Shown here: positions 25,853-35,091 of the stretch, one piece after another | How positions within the stretch are numbered: position 1 is the first letter of the stretch | Layout of the letters: each line of letters begins with the position of its first letter | Program-made: the position numbers and the translations under genes | The notes under the pieces: model-generated | Database searches by the model: none | What the model saw: only the letters and a program-made list of their open reading frames with translations | What the model was told of the DNA's origin: nothing | From: Leptospirillum ferrooxidans C2-3 | GTDB taxonomy: Bacteria; Nitrospirota; Leptospirillia; Leptospirillales; Leptospirillaceae | Direction: 5' to 3' | DNA: 64,000 nt | Assembly: GCF_000284315.1 (NCBI RefSeq) | Contig: NC_017094.1 | Location: 2,495,539-2,559,538 of the forward strand

Positions 25853-26713
25853 TTGATCAGGTCGAACACCACCGACAAACAATTGGAGAGCTCAGGATTT
25901 CTCCCGAATGATCTTGAGGTCGAGATATCGGCCCATCGCTCGCCCACACGATATGGACTTTCTTTTCAGCCCGTTCCGAAAGGGGTGGGCTGGGCCCTCC
26001 ATCTGAAAGTTCCACGTGGAACATCCGAAGAAAAGATCCGGGAAATCCTCTATCGCCACAGGAGATGGATCAACGCGCGATTCCAGAGATTCCGACAGGG
26101 AATCCTTCATTCCCATGCCAACCATCCTGAACATTCCGGAAAGAATCATGAGTCACTGATTCTTTTTGACGGAATCTTCCACAGGATCATCATCGAGAAA
26201 AACCATCCCGGACCGGACGGAAAAAGGGTTTTCACAAACCCTGACCAGACCATTACGGTCCAAAGCCCCGGAGATCTTTCCGATCATGAAGCGGCTTTGG
26301 CCATCAGGGAGTTTTTTCTTTCGGAAATGATCCGGAGAACTTCCGGAATCCTGAAACATCGCTCACAGCAACTTAATCTTTACCCCAAAAAAGTTGTGAT
26401 CCGGAATACAAAAAGGCAATGGGGATCGATGAACCGTCATGGGGTCATGTCCCTGTCGCTCAGGCTGGCACAGATGACCGAAGAGATTCTGGATCTGGTG
26501 ATTGTTCATGAACTGTGCCACATGCTTCATCCCAACCATGGAGAGTCCTTCAACACCCTCCTGACGAGACTGACCCCGGACCACCGGCAGAAGATGAAAG
26601 AGATTTCCGCCATTTGGACCTTTGGTGAGACCCCCCTTTGGGAAGCCGGGTTTTCATCCCTTCCGATTCCCGACAATCTCCTCCCCCAACCTCACAATAG
26701 TCCCAAGACTTGA
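25853..26713 (+). CDS. YgjP-like metallopeptidase domain protein
   Basis: This 286-residue protein has the zinc motif VIVHELCHMLHPNHGESF (HExxH plus a downstream His) and KRQWGSMNRHG, typical of YgjP/DUF45 proteins. The start is uncertain: the longest frame begins at TTG 25853. It lies between the nickel permease and cbiD with no clear functional link. Confidence 0.85.
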   Translation: MIRSNTTDKQLESSGFLPNDLEVEISAHRSPTRYGLSFQPVPKGVGWALHLKVPRGTSEEKIREILYRHRRWINARFQRFRQGILHSHANHPEHSGKNHESLILFDGIFHRIIIEKNHPGPDGKRVFTNPDQTITVQSPGDLSDHEAALAIREFFLSEMIRRTSGILKHRSQQLNLYPKKVVIRNTKRQWGSMNRHGVMSLSLRLAQMTEEILDLVIVHELCHMLHPNHGESFNTLLTRLTPDHRQKMKEISAIWTFGETPLWEAGFSSLPIPDNLLPQPHNSPKT

Positions 26714-26759
26714 AGAAGGAGGCTATGGCGTTCTAGGATAAGTGATCTGAACCAAACCG

Positions 26760-27977
26760 ATGACCTCCCTTCTTTCAAAACCCATGGACGGTTCCTGCGT
26801 CCAAACAGAACACCGGGATAGCCCTGACAAAGTGGAAAACAAGGAAAAACCAAAAGGACAAAGAACAGGATTTTCCACCGGCGCATGCTCCCAGGCCGGT
26901 GTGGCGGCCTGTCTGGTGGCCTTTCTGGAAGGAGCCCCCCCCCAAGAGATCGCTGTCAGGCTTCCCATTGGCAGAAAAGCCGTTTTTCCTCTCGCCGATT
27001 TTTGCCTGGACCTCCATTCCGACAAGGATCGTCCCAGCGCAACGGCAACCATCGTCAAGGATGCCGGCGATGATCCCGATGTCACCCATGGAGCCTCCAT
27101 CATCACTTCCGTCCGGATCACGTGCGTCCCCGGCGTGCGCTTTTTTGCGGGAGAAGGGGTTGGAACCGTCACCAAGCCGGGACTGGGCCTCGCTGTCGGA
27201 GATCCCGCCATCAATCCTGTTCCCAGAGAGATGATCAAAAACGAGTTTCTTCTGCGGCAGGACGATCTGAAGGCCTGGACCTCAAAACATTACGGATGGA
27301 GCGATCCGGGAATGGATGTCACCATCTCCATTCCCAATGGAGAAGTTCTCGCAGAAAAGACACTGAACGGACGGTTGGGGATACTGGGCGGCCTTTCCAT
27401 ACTGGGAACAAAAGGCATAGTCGTTCCTTTCAGCACATCCGCTTACAGGGCCAGCATCTCCCAGGCGATCGATGTCGCCCTGGCCCGGGACATCTCTACA
27501 CTTGTGTTTACAACGGGCGGGCAAAGTGAAAAATTTGCCCAGAAGATCCGCTCGGACCTCCCGGAAGAGGCCTTCATCCAGATCGGGGATTTCACGGGAT
27601 TCTCCCTTCGGGAGGCGGTCAAGAAAAAGGTGGGACGGGTGATCATGGCGGGTTTTCTCGGGAAATTTTCCAAGCTGGCGGCAGGCGTCACCCAAACGCA
27701 TGCGGCAGGCTCATCGGTGGATCTTGAATTTCTCTCCTCCGTCGCCCGGGAGGCAGGGTGTCCGGAAGCTGTCTGCAATGAGATCGCCCACGCCAATACC
27801 GCAAGACACGCCGGAGAAATCGCCTTGTCGGCGGGATGCACAGGTTTTTTCTCCTTCCTGGGAAAAAGGGTCACCAGCCAATTGAAGAAAACAGTAAAGA
27901 ACGAGCTTCCCATCGAAGTCCTCCTCACCAACTTCGATGGGACCATCCTCTCCCATGAGGGAGACAAAACATGCTAG
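26760..27977 (+). CDS. cbiD: Cobalt-precorrin-5B C1-methyltransferase CbiD
   Basis: This 405-residue protein has the CbiD N-terminus TGFSTGACSQAGVAACL, then VKDAGDDPDVTHGA and GEGVGTVTKPGL. It methylates C1 during corrin ring formation in the anaerobic cobalamin route. It overlaps cbiE by 7 bp. Confidence 0.93.
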   Translation: MTSLLSKPMDGSCVQTEHRDSPDKVENKEKPKGQRTGFSTGACSQAGVAACLVAFLEGAPPQEIAVRLPIGRKAVFPLADFCLDLHSDKDRPSATATIVKDAGDDPDVTHGASIITSVRITCVPGVRFFAGEGVGTVTKPGLGLAVGDPAINPVPREMIKNEFLLRQDDLKAWTSKHYGWSDPGMDVTISIPNGEVLAEKTLNGRLGILGGLSILGTKGIVVPFSTSAYRASISQAIDVALARDISTLVFTTGGQSEKFAQKIRSDLPEEAFIQIGDFTGFSLREAVKKKVGRVIMAGFLGKFSKLAAGVTQTHAAGSSVDLEFLSSVAREAGCPEAVCNEIAHANTARHAGEIALSAGCTGFFSFLGKRVTSQLKKTVKNELPIEVLLTNFDGTILSHEGDKTC

Positions 27978-28678
27978 GAAAAGAGGCTCTCCAAAATCCC
28001 GTTCACCGGGAAGCCCGCATCCATGTCATCGGAATGGAACCGGAAGGGCTCTCGACAGAAGATCTCCGATTTTCCGGACTTTTCTCTCGCTGCTCTCTTC
28101 TCGTCGGTGGAGACCGCCAGTTGAAAACGCTCACCGGACCACTCCCTCCGGATATTGAAAGACTCACCATCCGTGGGAAGATGGAGCCGATCATCGATCG
28201 TCTCCGTCCGTTTCAGGAGCAATCCTCATCGGAGGTCGCGGTGATTCTGGCCTCCGGGGACCCGCTCTATTATGGAATCGGATCGACCCTCATCCGGGCA
28301 ATCGGAAAGGAAAGCCTGGCTTTTTATCCCGCCCCGACACTCGTCCAGAGAGCCTTTTCCCTTTTGGGTCTTCCATGGGAACAATCCACAGTGATTTCCT
28401 TCCATCGGCCGGACAGCCCCGAGGAGATCCCCCATACCGGGCTTGGCAATCTTCTGGCCTTCTATACCGATGGCTCAGATGGTCCCCGTAAGGTCCTTTT
28501 GGCGATCGAAAAGGATCCTTTTCTCAAAAAAAGGCTGAACGAATTCACCGTCCTTGAAAACATCGGACTCGATGGCCAGACCATCAGACTATTCACTCCC
28601 GAGAAATTGGACTTGCTCCGCGAAACACCATTTGCCCCACTCAATGTCGTCGTCGTGACACTCAATCCTTCCGACTGA
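27971..28678 (+). CDS. cbiE: Precorrin-6Y C5,15-methyltransferase subunit CbiE
   Basis: This 235-residue tetrapyrrole methylase has VHVIGMEPEGL-type opening text (IHVIGMEPEGLS), LLVGGDRQL and VILASGDPLYYGIG. It works with CbiT, encoded directly downstream, to methylate C5 and C15. In some bacteria the two are fused as CobL; here they are separate. Confidence 0.92.
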   Translation: MLGKEALQNPVHREARIHVIGMEPEGLSTEDLRFSGLFSRCSLLVGGDRQLKTLTGPLPPDIERLTIRGKMEPIIDRLRPFQEQSSSEVAVILASGDPLYYGIGSTLIRAIGKESLAFYPAPTLVQRAFSLLGLPWEQSTVISFHRPDSPEEIPHTGLGNLLAFYTDGSDGPRKVLLAIEKDPFLKKRLNEFTVLENIGLDGQTIRLFTPEKLDLLRETPFAPLNVVVVTLNPSD

Positions 28679-28710
28679 ACACTCAAAACAAGGATCAAAG
28701 GAGATCGCCC

Positions 28711-29319
28711 ATGAGCCGGGAAACCCTGTTCGGCCTGCCAGAAGAAGCTTTTCATTTTACGGTTCCCAGAAAGGGACTCATTACCAAAACGGAGATTCGG
28801 GTTCTCTCCCTCTCCAGACTGGACCTCGCTCCCGGCCTGCACCTGTGGGATATCGGCGCGGGCTCCGGATCCGTCGGAATTGAAGCCGCACGCCTGGTGC
28901 CGACACTCACAGTGACCGCGATCGAAAAAGATCAGGAGGATTTTGACTGCCTGATCAAAAATGTTTCAACCTTTGGACTCGAGGAACGCATCCGGACGAT
29001 CCATGGAAAGGCCCCTGAAAAACTCCCCAGAGATCCCCGCCCGGACAGGGTTTTTATCGGTGGAACCGGAGGAAGGCTCGCAGACCTTCTCGACCTGTCA
29101 CAAGAACTCCTGCCCCCCGACGGAAAAGTGGTCATCAACCTTGCGACCTTTGAAAACATTTCCGAGGTTCTCGACTGGACCCGGGACAAGGGGATCTCTC
29201 CCGAAATCTGGCAGATCCAGACAGGAAGAGGAAAAACCATTCTGGGGCTTCACAGGATCGAAGCCATGAATCCGGTCGTCATCATTTCCTTTTCACCCAA
29301 GAAACCCGAGACCCCCTAA
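28711..29319 (+). CDS. cbiT: Cobalt-precorrin C15-methyltransferase (decarboxylating) CbiT
   Basis: This 202-residue SAM methyltransferase has GLPEEAFHF, KGLITKTEIRVLSL, the SAM loop LWDIGAGSGSVGIEAA and DRVFIGGTGG. It methylates and decarboxylates during corrin synthesis. AAAGGAG precedes the ATG. Confidence 0.93.
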   Translation: MSRETLFGLPEEAFHFTVPRKGLITKTEIRVLSLSRLDLAPGLHLWDIGAGSGSVGIEAARLVPTLTVTAIEKDQEDFDCLIKNVSTFGLEERIRTIHGKAPEKLPRDPRPDRVFIGGTGGRLADLLDLSQELLPPDGKVVINLATFENISEVLDWTRDKGISPEIWQIQTGRGKTILGLHRIEAMNPVVIISFSPKKPETP

Positions 29320-29342
29320 AAAATAGCCGGAGAACAATCCTG

Positions 29343-30476
29343 ATGGAATCCATACCCGTTCTGACAACTGCCAAAGAAAAAATCGCCATCATCACCATCA
29401 CCCGACCCGGTCTTGAAAAAGCAGCCGCCCTCCTGAAGGGGCTTGATGCCACACTTTACGTCTCCGAGAGATATGCCGGCGAAGCGCCGGAAGGCGCAGT
29501 CATTTTTGACGGGGTCGTCAAGAATCTTCTGCCCGGGCTCTTCGACTCCTACGACGGGATAATCCTTGTCATGGCCCTTGGGATCGTGGTGAGAACCATT
29601 GCCCCCCTGATCGTGGATAAAAAAAAGGATCCGGGAATTGTCGTCATCGACGTCACCGGCCGATTTGCCATCAGCCTCCTTTCAGGACACCTTGGAGGAG
29701 CCAACGCTCTTGCGAGGGAAGCGGGAGAAATCCTGGGAGCCATACCGGTCATCACCACCGGGACCGATGTCAGGGACACCATCGCTCCTGACATGATGGC
29801 AAAAGAGATCGGAGCCGACCTCACTCCTTTTGATCTCCTGAAACGGGTCAGTTCCGCAATCGTCGACGGAGACCGGGTTTTGGTGCTCAACCCCGAAAAA
29901 ATCCCGTTCACACAGCTATCCGGAACACTCAAACCCAACATACTTCTTCATGGGGAGTGGCCGGATCCCATGCCACTGGCCCGGGCCGCGATTGTGATCT
30001 CTTCGTCGTCTGCCCCGCCGACGGATCTCCTGCCGGTTCATGTCACGATTCACCCAAGGGTCCTTGCCGTCGGAATCGGTTGCAATCGGGGAACATCCGC
30101 CAAAGAAATCATTTCCCTTGTTGAACAGACACTGGAAAAAGCCAATCTGTCCGTTTCGTCGATCGCCCGTTTTGCCACGATCGACCTGAAAAAAGATGAG
30201 GAAGGGATCCTTGAGACCGCCCGGTTTTTCAATCGTCCGCTGGAGATTTATACCCGGGAAGAGCTCTCGCAAATCGATTCTCCCAACCCATCGGAGGTAG
30301 TCCGGTCTCATGTCGGGACGCCCGGAGTCTCGGAACCGGCTGCCCTTCTCGCAATCCGTCTCCATGCGCCCTTTCCGGATGGTAGTGGAGAACTTTCAAT
30401 CGAGAAGGTCAAATCGGAAAATGCCACAATGGCCGTCGCCAGATGGAAAGCCCGGGAAGCCACGTCCGAAAGCTGA
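29343..30476 (+). CDS. cbiG: Cobalt-precorrin-5A hydrolase CbiG
   Basis: This 377-residue protein opens the ring lactone. It contains AIITITRPGLEKA, MALGIVVRTIAPL, SLLSGHLGGANALAREAGEI and, in the C-terminal domain, VLAVGIGCNRGTSAKEI. Its stop abuts the stop of the convergent marC gene. Confidence 0.92.
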   Translation: MESIPVLTTAKEKIAIITITRPGLEKAAALLKGLDATLYVSERYAGEAPEGAVIFDGVVKNLLPGLFDSYDGIILVMALGIVVRTIAPLIVDKKKDPGIVVIDVTGRFAISLLSGHLGGANALAREAGEILGAIPVITTGTDVRDTIAPDMMAKEIGADLTPFDLLKRVSSAIVDGDRVLVLNPEKIPFTQLSGTLKPNILLHGEWPDPMPLARAAIVISSSSAPPTDLLPVHVTIHPRVLAVGIGCNRGTSAKEIISLVEQTLEKANLSVSSIARFATIDLKKDEEGILETARFFNRPLEIYTREELSQIDSPNPSEVVRSHVGTPGVSEPAALLAIRLHAPFPDGSGELSIEKVKSENATMAVARWKAREATSES

Positions 30477-31088
30477 TCAGGGGGTTGTCCGGATCAGTCC
30501 CAGGATCCCGAAGTGGATGAGTCGAACGGCGATCGCCGCCAGGAGGAGGGAGAAAATCTTTCCCGCCACCGCGGATGAGGTCACCCCGATCTTTTTATTG
30601 ATCACATCGGACATGGACAGAAGCGGGTACAGGATCGCCATATTGAAAAAAAGAGCCCCGACAACCAGAATGATTCCGTGGCTCTTGGCAAGAATGAGAG
30701 AAGAGGTGAGCACCGCTGGACCGGCGATCAGTGGGATTCCCATGGGAACCGCTCCCCAGGATTTTGGCAACGTCGGCGGGGAGGACAGGGCAGATCCTGC
30801 CGCCTGACTCTGGCTCTTCAGCAAATCGGAAATCGACAGGACCAGGAGGAGGATTCCCCCCGAGATTGAAAAGTCCCAGATGGAAAGCCCCAGAAAATCC
30901 AGAAGGATTTTTCCACCCACGGCAAAAAGGACACTCGCCATGAAAGCGGTGAGGACCGCGGTTCTTGCGATCTGTTTTCGTTGACCCGCCTCCAGCTCTC
31001 CGGTCAGCCCGATAAACAGAGGAAGGATGCCTGGTGGATCAATGGCTACAAAAAGGGGTAGAAAGGATAACCAGAACTCCTGCCACAC
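30477..31088 (-). CDS. MarC-family (UPF0056) integral membrane protein
   Basis: This 203-residue protein has six hydrophobic segments and the family motifs FVAIDPPGILPLF and MGIPLIAGPAVLTS. The function is unknown; MarC was once linked to antibiotic resistance without proof. It interrupts the cobalamin gene set on the opposite strand. Confidence 0.9.
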   Translation of the reverse strand: MWQEFWLSFLPLFVAIDPPGILPLFIGLTGELEAGQRKQIARTAVLTAFMASVLFAVGGKILLDFLGLSIWDFSISGGILLLVLSISDLLKSQSQAAGSALSSPPTLPKSWGAVPMGIPLIAGPAVLTSSLILAKSHGIILVVGALFFNMAILYPLLSMSDVINKKIGVTSSAVAGKIFSLLLAAIAVRLIHFGILGLIRTTP

Positions 31089-31276
31089 GTTTGTCTCCGA
31101 AAATTAAAGGATTGGGGGTCATATCGGGGGACAGTTGATGTATGCCCCGCCCGGGCTTTATCATATCCCATGTGTGCAGTCTGTCCGCACCATGCCGATT
31201 TCTCCTTAGAGGGAACACCAACATATCATTCTCCACGGAAACTCCATATGCATTCCAGGAAGGAAAAGATCATATC
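31089..31276. other. Intergenic region between divergent marC and cobJ
   Basis: A 188-base divergent spacer. I see no cobalamin-riboswitch B12 box and no clear inverted repeat. A purine-rich AAGGAAAAG at 31259-31267 could serve cobJ translation. The frame of cobJ stays open upstream to 31142 but without a better start. Confidence 0.5.
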
Positions 31277-32101
31277 ATGTCCAATAACGCACCCCTTACC
31301 CCCGAATCCCCCCGGGGAAGCCTTCTCCTCGTGGGCTTCGGGCCGGGATCGGAAGAACACCTGACCCATCGGGCAAAATGGGCCATTGAGCATGCCGAGA
31401 TCATCATTGGCTATCGCACCTATATTGATCTTGTCCGCCCTTTGATCCAGAACAAGACCATTATCCAGACCGGGATGACTGAGGAGATCGAACGTGCCTC
31501 CCAGGCGGTTGACCTTGCTTTTTCCGGAAAAACCGTAGCGCTCGTCTCCAGCGGGGATGTCGGGATCTATGGAATGGCCGGGCTGGCCTATGAGGTTTTA
31601 GCCGACCGGGGTTACACCGGCACCGAAATCGATGTCGAGGTCATACCGGGCGTCACTGCCCTTTCGGCGTGCGCTTCGATTCTGGGAGCTCCCCTGATGC
31701 ATGATTTTGCCTCCATTAGCCTTTCCGACCTCCTCACCCCATGGGAAGTGATCCGGAAAAGACTCAGGGCCGCCGCTGAAGCGGACTTTGTCATCGCCCT
31801 CTACAACCCGAAATCATCAAAACGGGTTCGTCAAATCGAGGAAGCCCGGGAAATCATGATGGAGGTCCGGGATCATGATACCCCGGTTGGAATTGTGAAA
31901 AGTGCCATGAGGGAAGGGGAAAACATTGTCATCTCGAACCTTTCGGAGATGCTCACCCACCCCATCGGCATGCTCACCACCATCCTCGTGGGCAACTCCC
32001 AGACCAGGATCATCGCCGGAAAAATGGTCACCCCGCGTGGCTATCAGAAAAAATACAATATCCATACAGGAGACCGGCTGACAAAGTCGAAAACCCTATG
32101 A
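31277..32101 (+). CDS. cobJ: Precorrin-3B C17-methyltransferase CobJ/CbiH
   Basis: This 274-residue tetrapyrrole methylase has LLLVGFGPGSEEHLTHRA, ALVSSGDVGIYGMAGLAYEV, VIPGVTALSACASILGAPLMHDF and ALYNPKSSKR, the usual CobJ/CbiH pattern. It contracts the ring at C17. ATG 31277 gives the normal N-terminus. It overlaps cobO by 4 bp. Confidence 0.93.
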   Translation: MSNNAPLTPESPRGSLLLVGFGPGSEEHLTHRAKWAIEHAEIIIGYRTYIDLVRPLIQNKTIIQTGMTEEIERASQAVDLAFSGKTVALVSSGDVGIYGMAGLAYEVLADRGYTGTEIDVEVIPGVTALSACASILGAPLMHDFASISLSDLLTPWEVIRKRLRAAAEADFVIALYNPKSSKRVRQIEEAREIMMEVRDHDTPVGIVKSAMREGENIVISNLSEMLTHPIGMLTTILVGNSQTRIIAGKMVTPRGYQKKYNIHTGDRLTKSKTL

Positions 32102-32634
32102 CGGATGAAGCCCTCAAAAAAGGTTTGGTCATTGTTCATACGGGAGACGGCAAAGGGAAAACCACCGCTGCCCTGGGAATGGCGTTTCGGGCCGCGGGTT
32201 ACGGAATGCCGGTATTGATTGCCCAATTCATCAAGGGATCCTGGCATTACGGGGAGCTTGACGCCATCAAGCGATTCGAGGGGATTCTCACCATCAGGCA
32301 GATGGGTGAGGGATTTACCTGGGAAACCAAGGACCCTGTCCGGGACCGGGAAGTGGCCCAGAAGGCGTTTGCCTGGGTCAGGGAAGAGATTCTTTCCGGA
32401 AAATACCACATGGTCATCCTCGATGAAATCAATATCGCCATGCGTTACCATTATATCGATATGGAACAGGTCGATGCCCTGATCGATGAAAAACCTCCGG
32501 ACCTTCATCTTGTCATGACCGGAAGAAATGCCCATCCGCGATTGATTGAACGGGCCGATCTGGTGACCGAGATGAAGGCCATCAAACACCCTTATGAAAA
32601 AGGGATCATGGCCCAGAAAGGAGTCGAATTTTAA
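32098..32634 (+). CDS. cobO: Corrinoid adenosyltransferase CobO/BtuR
   Basis: This 178-residue enzyme adds the adenosyl group to cobalamin. It has the P-loop HTGDGKGKTTAALGMAFRAAG, FIKGSWHYGE, and VILDEINIAM, all typical of the CobA/CobO family. It shares one base with def. Confidence 0.94.
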   Translation: MTDEALKKGLVIVHTGDGKGKTTAALGMAFRAAGYGMPVLIAQFIKGSWHYGELDAIKRFEGILTIRQMGEGFTWETKDPVRDREVAQKAFAWVREEILSGKYHMVILDEINIAMRYHYIDMEQVDALIDEKPPDLHLVMTGRNAHPRLIERADLVTEMKAIKHPYEKGIMAQKGVEF

Positions 32635-33194
32635 TGGCCCTCTTGAAAATAGCCCGTATGGGAAATCCTATCCTCCGAAAGATTGCCGAGGCGGTTCCGT
32701 TGGCAGAAATCGAAACGCCCGCGTTCCAGAGCTTTATCGACGATCTTGTCGACACAATGAGGGATGGTGACGGTCTGGGGCTCGCCGCTCCCCAGGTTCA
32801 TGTCTCGAAACAGGTCGTCGTTGTGGAGTCCATTGAAAACGAGCGGTATCCCGATGCCCCTTCCATCGGCCTTCTGGTTCTCGTCAATCCGGTCTTCAAA
32901 TATATGTCTAAAGAGACCCGGTATGGATGGGAGGGATGCCTGTCCGTCGACAACCTTCGGGGAAAAGTGACCAGAAGCCGGGCAGTAAAGCTTGAGGCTT
33001 TGGACCGTTATGGAAAAAAGATGCTTCTCGACTGGGAAGGGTTCCCGGCTGTCATCTTGCAGCATGAGACGGACCATCTCCGGGGAACGCTCTTTGTCGA
33101 CCGGATGAAGGACATGACAACCCTTTGCCACCTTGAGGAATTTTCAAGATATTGGGTGAGAAAGGAAAGCGACGATGAAGAAGACGTCGTCTGA
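32634..33194 (+). CDS. def: Peptide deformylase
   Basis: This 186-residue metalloenzyme removes the formyl group from new proteins. All three motifs are intact: GLGLAAPQ, EGCLSV and QHETDHL. The extra C-terminal tail is acidic (ESDDEEDVV). Its overlap with cobO suggests co-transcription. Confidence 0.95.
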   Translation: MALLKIARMGNPILRKIAEAVPLAEIETPAFQSFIDDLVDTMRDGDGLGLAAPQVHVSKQVVVVESIENERYPDAPSIGLLVLVNPVFKYMSKETRYGWEGCLSVDNLRGKVTRSRAVKLEALDRYGKKMLLDWEGFPAVILQHETDHLRGTLFVDRMKDMTTLCHLEEFSRYWVRKESDDEEDVV

Positions 33195-33383
33195 CTGAAA
33201 ACCCTGCAACATGGCTGACCAGCCGGATCAAACCCAGGGGCTCAGCTGGTTTGGGTCCCTGGAAGGGCGGCAGTCCTCAACCCCCGATGCACAACATCTG
33301 AAACATCCGGAAAATGGCCCCCTTCGGAGCGGGAAGGGCTAGTGGGCTTTTTGGTCAAAACCCCTTTTTCTTCTGGTTGTTTT

Positions 33384-33929
33384 TCAGGAGGAAGAAACGA
33401 GAAGCACCGTGGCAGGTCCTGTTCCGGTATTTTTCCAGTTATGGGGCTTTGTGGGGTCAAAATAGACCGCATCAAGGTCCTTCAGGGTATAGGTCCTGTT
33501 CGACTGTTCAAAAAGAATCTCCCCTTCCAGAACAATGGCAAACTCCTCACCTTCGCTTCCCGAATAGGGATAATCTCCGACCTCCCCCCCAGGATCAAGC
33601 CTTAAAAGGAAAGGCTGCATCTTTTTCTTGGAAAGTCCTCTCGCCAGAGGCTCAAGAGTGGCATGTGAAGGTGCGCTGTAGACACGGCGTCGGTCCTGTG
33701 CCGGCATCAGAACCGGATCTCCCGCTTCATCCGGTTCATCAAAAAGAACGGTGATGGGAAGATGAAGAGCCGCGGTAATCTTTTCAAGGGTGGCAACGGA
33801 AGGAGACACCTGTGAAGACTCGATCTGGGACAGGGCGCTGGGAGAAATGCCCGCGGCCAACGCAAGCCCCCTCAGGGTCATTTTTTTTTCCAAACGAAGA
33901 TTTCGGATTCTCTCACTGACTTTCTGCAT
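33384..33929 (-). CDS. XRE-family regulator with C-terminal cupin domain
   Basis: This 181-residue protein has an N-terminal helix-turn-helix (about 5-60: RIRNLRLEKKMTLRGLALAAGISPSALSQIESS) and a C-terminal cupin (about 110-181: GSEGEEFAIVLEGEILFE and FDPTKPHNWKNTG). Such proteins sense a small ligand and repress or activate nearby genes. It is divergent from the CODH-epsilon-like unit, and the two promoter regions share a 13-base element. Confidence 0.93.
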   Translation of the reverse strand: MQKVSERIRNLRLEKKMTLRGLALAAGISPSALSQIESSQVSPSVATLEKITAALHLPITVLFDEPDEAGDPVLMPAQDRRRVYSAPSHATLEPLARGLSKKKMQPFLLRLDPGGEVGDYPYSGSEGEEFAIVLEGEILFEQSNRTYTLKDLDAVYFDPTKPHNWKNTGTGPATVLLVSSS

Positions 33930-33952
33930 GGAAGAAGTCTAGATGATCAGTG

Positions 33953-33970
33953 GTAACAGATTCAAGTTAC
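33953..33970. promoter_or_regulatory. Candidate autoregulatory operator upstream of the XRE-cupin gene
   Basis: GTAAC (33953-33957) and GTTAC (33966-33970) form an inverted repeat around AGATTCAA. Within it, AACAGATTCAAGT (33955-33967) recurs at 34377-34389 in the promoter of the CODH-epsilon-like unit. It lies 24 bases upstream of the regulator start. Confidence 0.5.
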
Positions 33971-34371
33971 AGAAAAAATTGATCATGGACAATCCCCGGA
34001 AGACAAATAGGCGGTTATTCCACTCCCCCAGCACTCTTTTTATGGACAAAAATCCTCTTTATGAATCTTTGAAGGAATAGAACCTTCCAATGAACATTTC
34101 CACGCAAAACATGCGCTTTTCACCGGCATCATGTGGTTCAGGTCGCCTCTGTTATGGCCCCATGATGATCTGCAAGCAAAATTCAATATGTGATCATATT
34201 TTTATTCCAAAAATAATTGATAATAAAAACGGACACATTCGTATTTTAAAAGAAACACATATCCGACACAGGACACTCCGGAATTGATCAAGAAATAAAA
34301 AAATAAATGAATCAATAATACTTAATCATTATCCCCTTCAATCATTCTTCCTCCCCAAACAGTGGCCTTGT

Positions 34372-34407
34372 TTGACAACAGATTCAAGTGTTCATTATAA
34401 TGAACAC
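34372..34407 (+). promoter_or_regulatory. Consensus sigma-70 promoter overlaid by a 20-bp palindrome
   Basis: TTGACA (34372-34377) and TATAAT (34396-34401) are both perfect consensus hexamers, 18 bases apart. The perfect palindrome GTGTTCATTATAATGAACAC (34388-34407) is centred over the -10, and the spacer carries AACAGATTCAAGT (34377-34389). A strong promoter blocked by a bound repressor is the simplest reading. Confidence 0.8.
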
Positions 34408-34456
34408 TCAGATGAACAGAAGCATCAAGCAATTTGGCGACAACAAGGAGGGGATT

Positions 34457-35047
34457 ATGTCCAGATATCACATGCCCATCGGTGAAAGTTCTTTTCTGAC
34501 ACCAGCAGCTGCCATCGAGGGAGTCATCCTTCCGGATCCAGGGGAGTCTCTGGTTCAGGGAAGCATTTTTAACGAAGAAGAGGCTCTCATCATCGCGGCA
34601 GATAAAATACTTGCAGCCAAGAATCCCACCCTTTTTCCTGGTCCTCTCGTCATTTGGAACTGGAGCAAGGAATCACAGGAAATGGCCAAAGCCGTCAGGA
34701 AGCTTGCCGAGGCAGGAAACATGAACATTATCCCGATGACGGACTATCGGCCCAAATACCCCAAGATCAACCCGGAATCGGAAATCAATCCGAACCATCC
34801 CAATATCACAATTTGGCACAACGCCATCGATGTCTGTCTTTTTGTTGGCGTTCACTGCCATTACTCAAATATCGCACTCAAGATCATTCGCGGTGGAACC
34901 GACTGCTTCACGATTGCCCTATGCAGCTTTTCGGGGGATGACGAGGCTCATCTGACCGTTCGGGATGTCTCCCCGGAGAAAGTTGACCGTCTGTCCCAGA
35001 TTCTGCGAGAGCGAAAAGCCCATCTCTTGTCAGCATCAATGAAATAG
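34457..35047 (+). CDS. CODH beta/ACS epsilon-like protein, copy 1 (ForE-like)
   Basis: This 196-residue protein resembles the CO dehydrogenase beta / ACS epsilon family (DHS-like NAD/FAD-binding fold): EEALIIAADKILAAK, FPGPLVIWNW, NPNHPNITIWHN and CLFVGVHCHYSNIALKIIRGGT. Relatives in reverse-TCA bacteria are linked to five-subunit 2-oxoacid:ferredoxin oxidoreductases; that link is from memory. No oxidoreductase subunit is encoded nearby. ATG 34457 follows AAGGAGGGG. The paralogue is at 35473-36054. Confidence 0.75.
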   Translation: MSRYHMPIGESSFLTPAAAIEGVILPDPGESLVQGSIFNEEEALIIAADKILAAKNPTLFPGPLVIWNWSKESQEMAKAVRKLAEAGNMNIIPMTDYRPKYPKINPESEINPNHPNITIWHNAIDVCLFVGVHCHYSNIALKIIRGGTDCFTIALCSFSGDDEAHLTVRDVSPEKVDRLSQILRERKAHLLSASMK

Positions 35048-35091
35048 AAACGCATCTCTCTTTAAGGAATGTCTTTCAGCGAGGAGATCTG

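Larger units (their letters stand above)
33930..34456. other. AT-rich divergent regulatory region
   Basis: This spacer of 527 bases separates the XRE-cupin gene from the CODH-epsilon-like unit. It contains the shared 13-mer twice, a consensus promoter with a 20-bp palindrome (annotated separately), and a partial half-site AATGAACA at 34089-34096. A 65-codon open frame at 34090-34287 has no coding features. The stretch 34180-34330 is strongly AT-rich. Confidence 0.65.

Noticed and set aside
26714..26759. Cobalamin riboswitch ahead of cbiD
   Set aside because: The spacer is only 46 bases and no B12-box sequence was seen there or before cobJ.
33195..33383. Possible terminator between convergent def and the XRE-cupin gene
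   Set aside because: Several C- and G-rich repeats occur, but no arm pair forms a clean stem followed by a T-run.
34090..34287. Open frame of 65 codons in the AT-rich divergent spacer
   Set aside because: It has no ribosome-binding site, has an irregular composition and lies in a region rich in regulatory elements.
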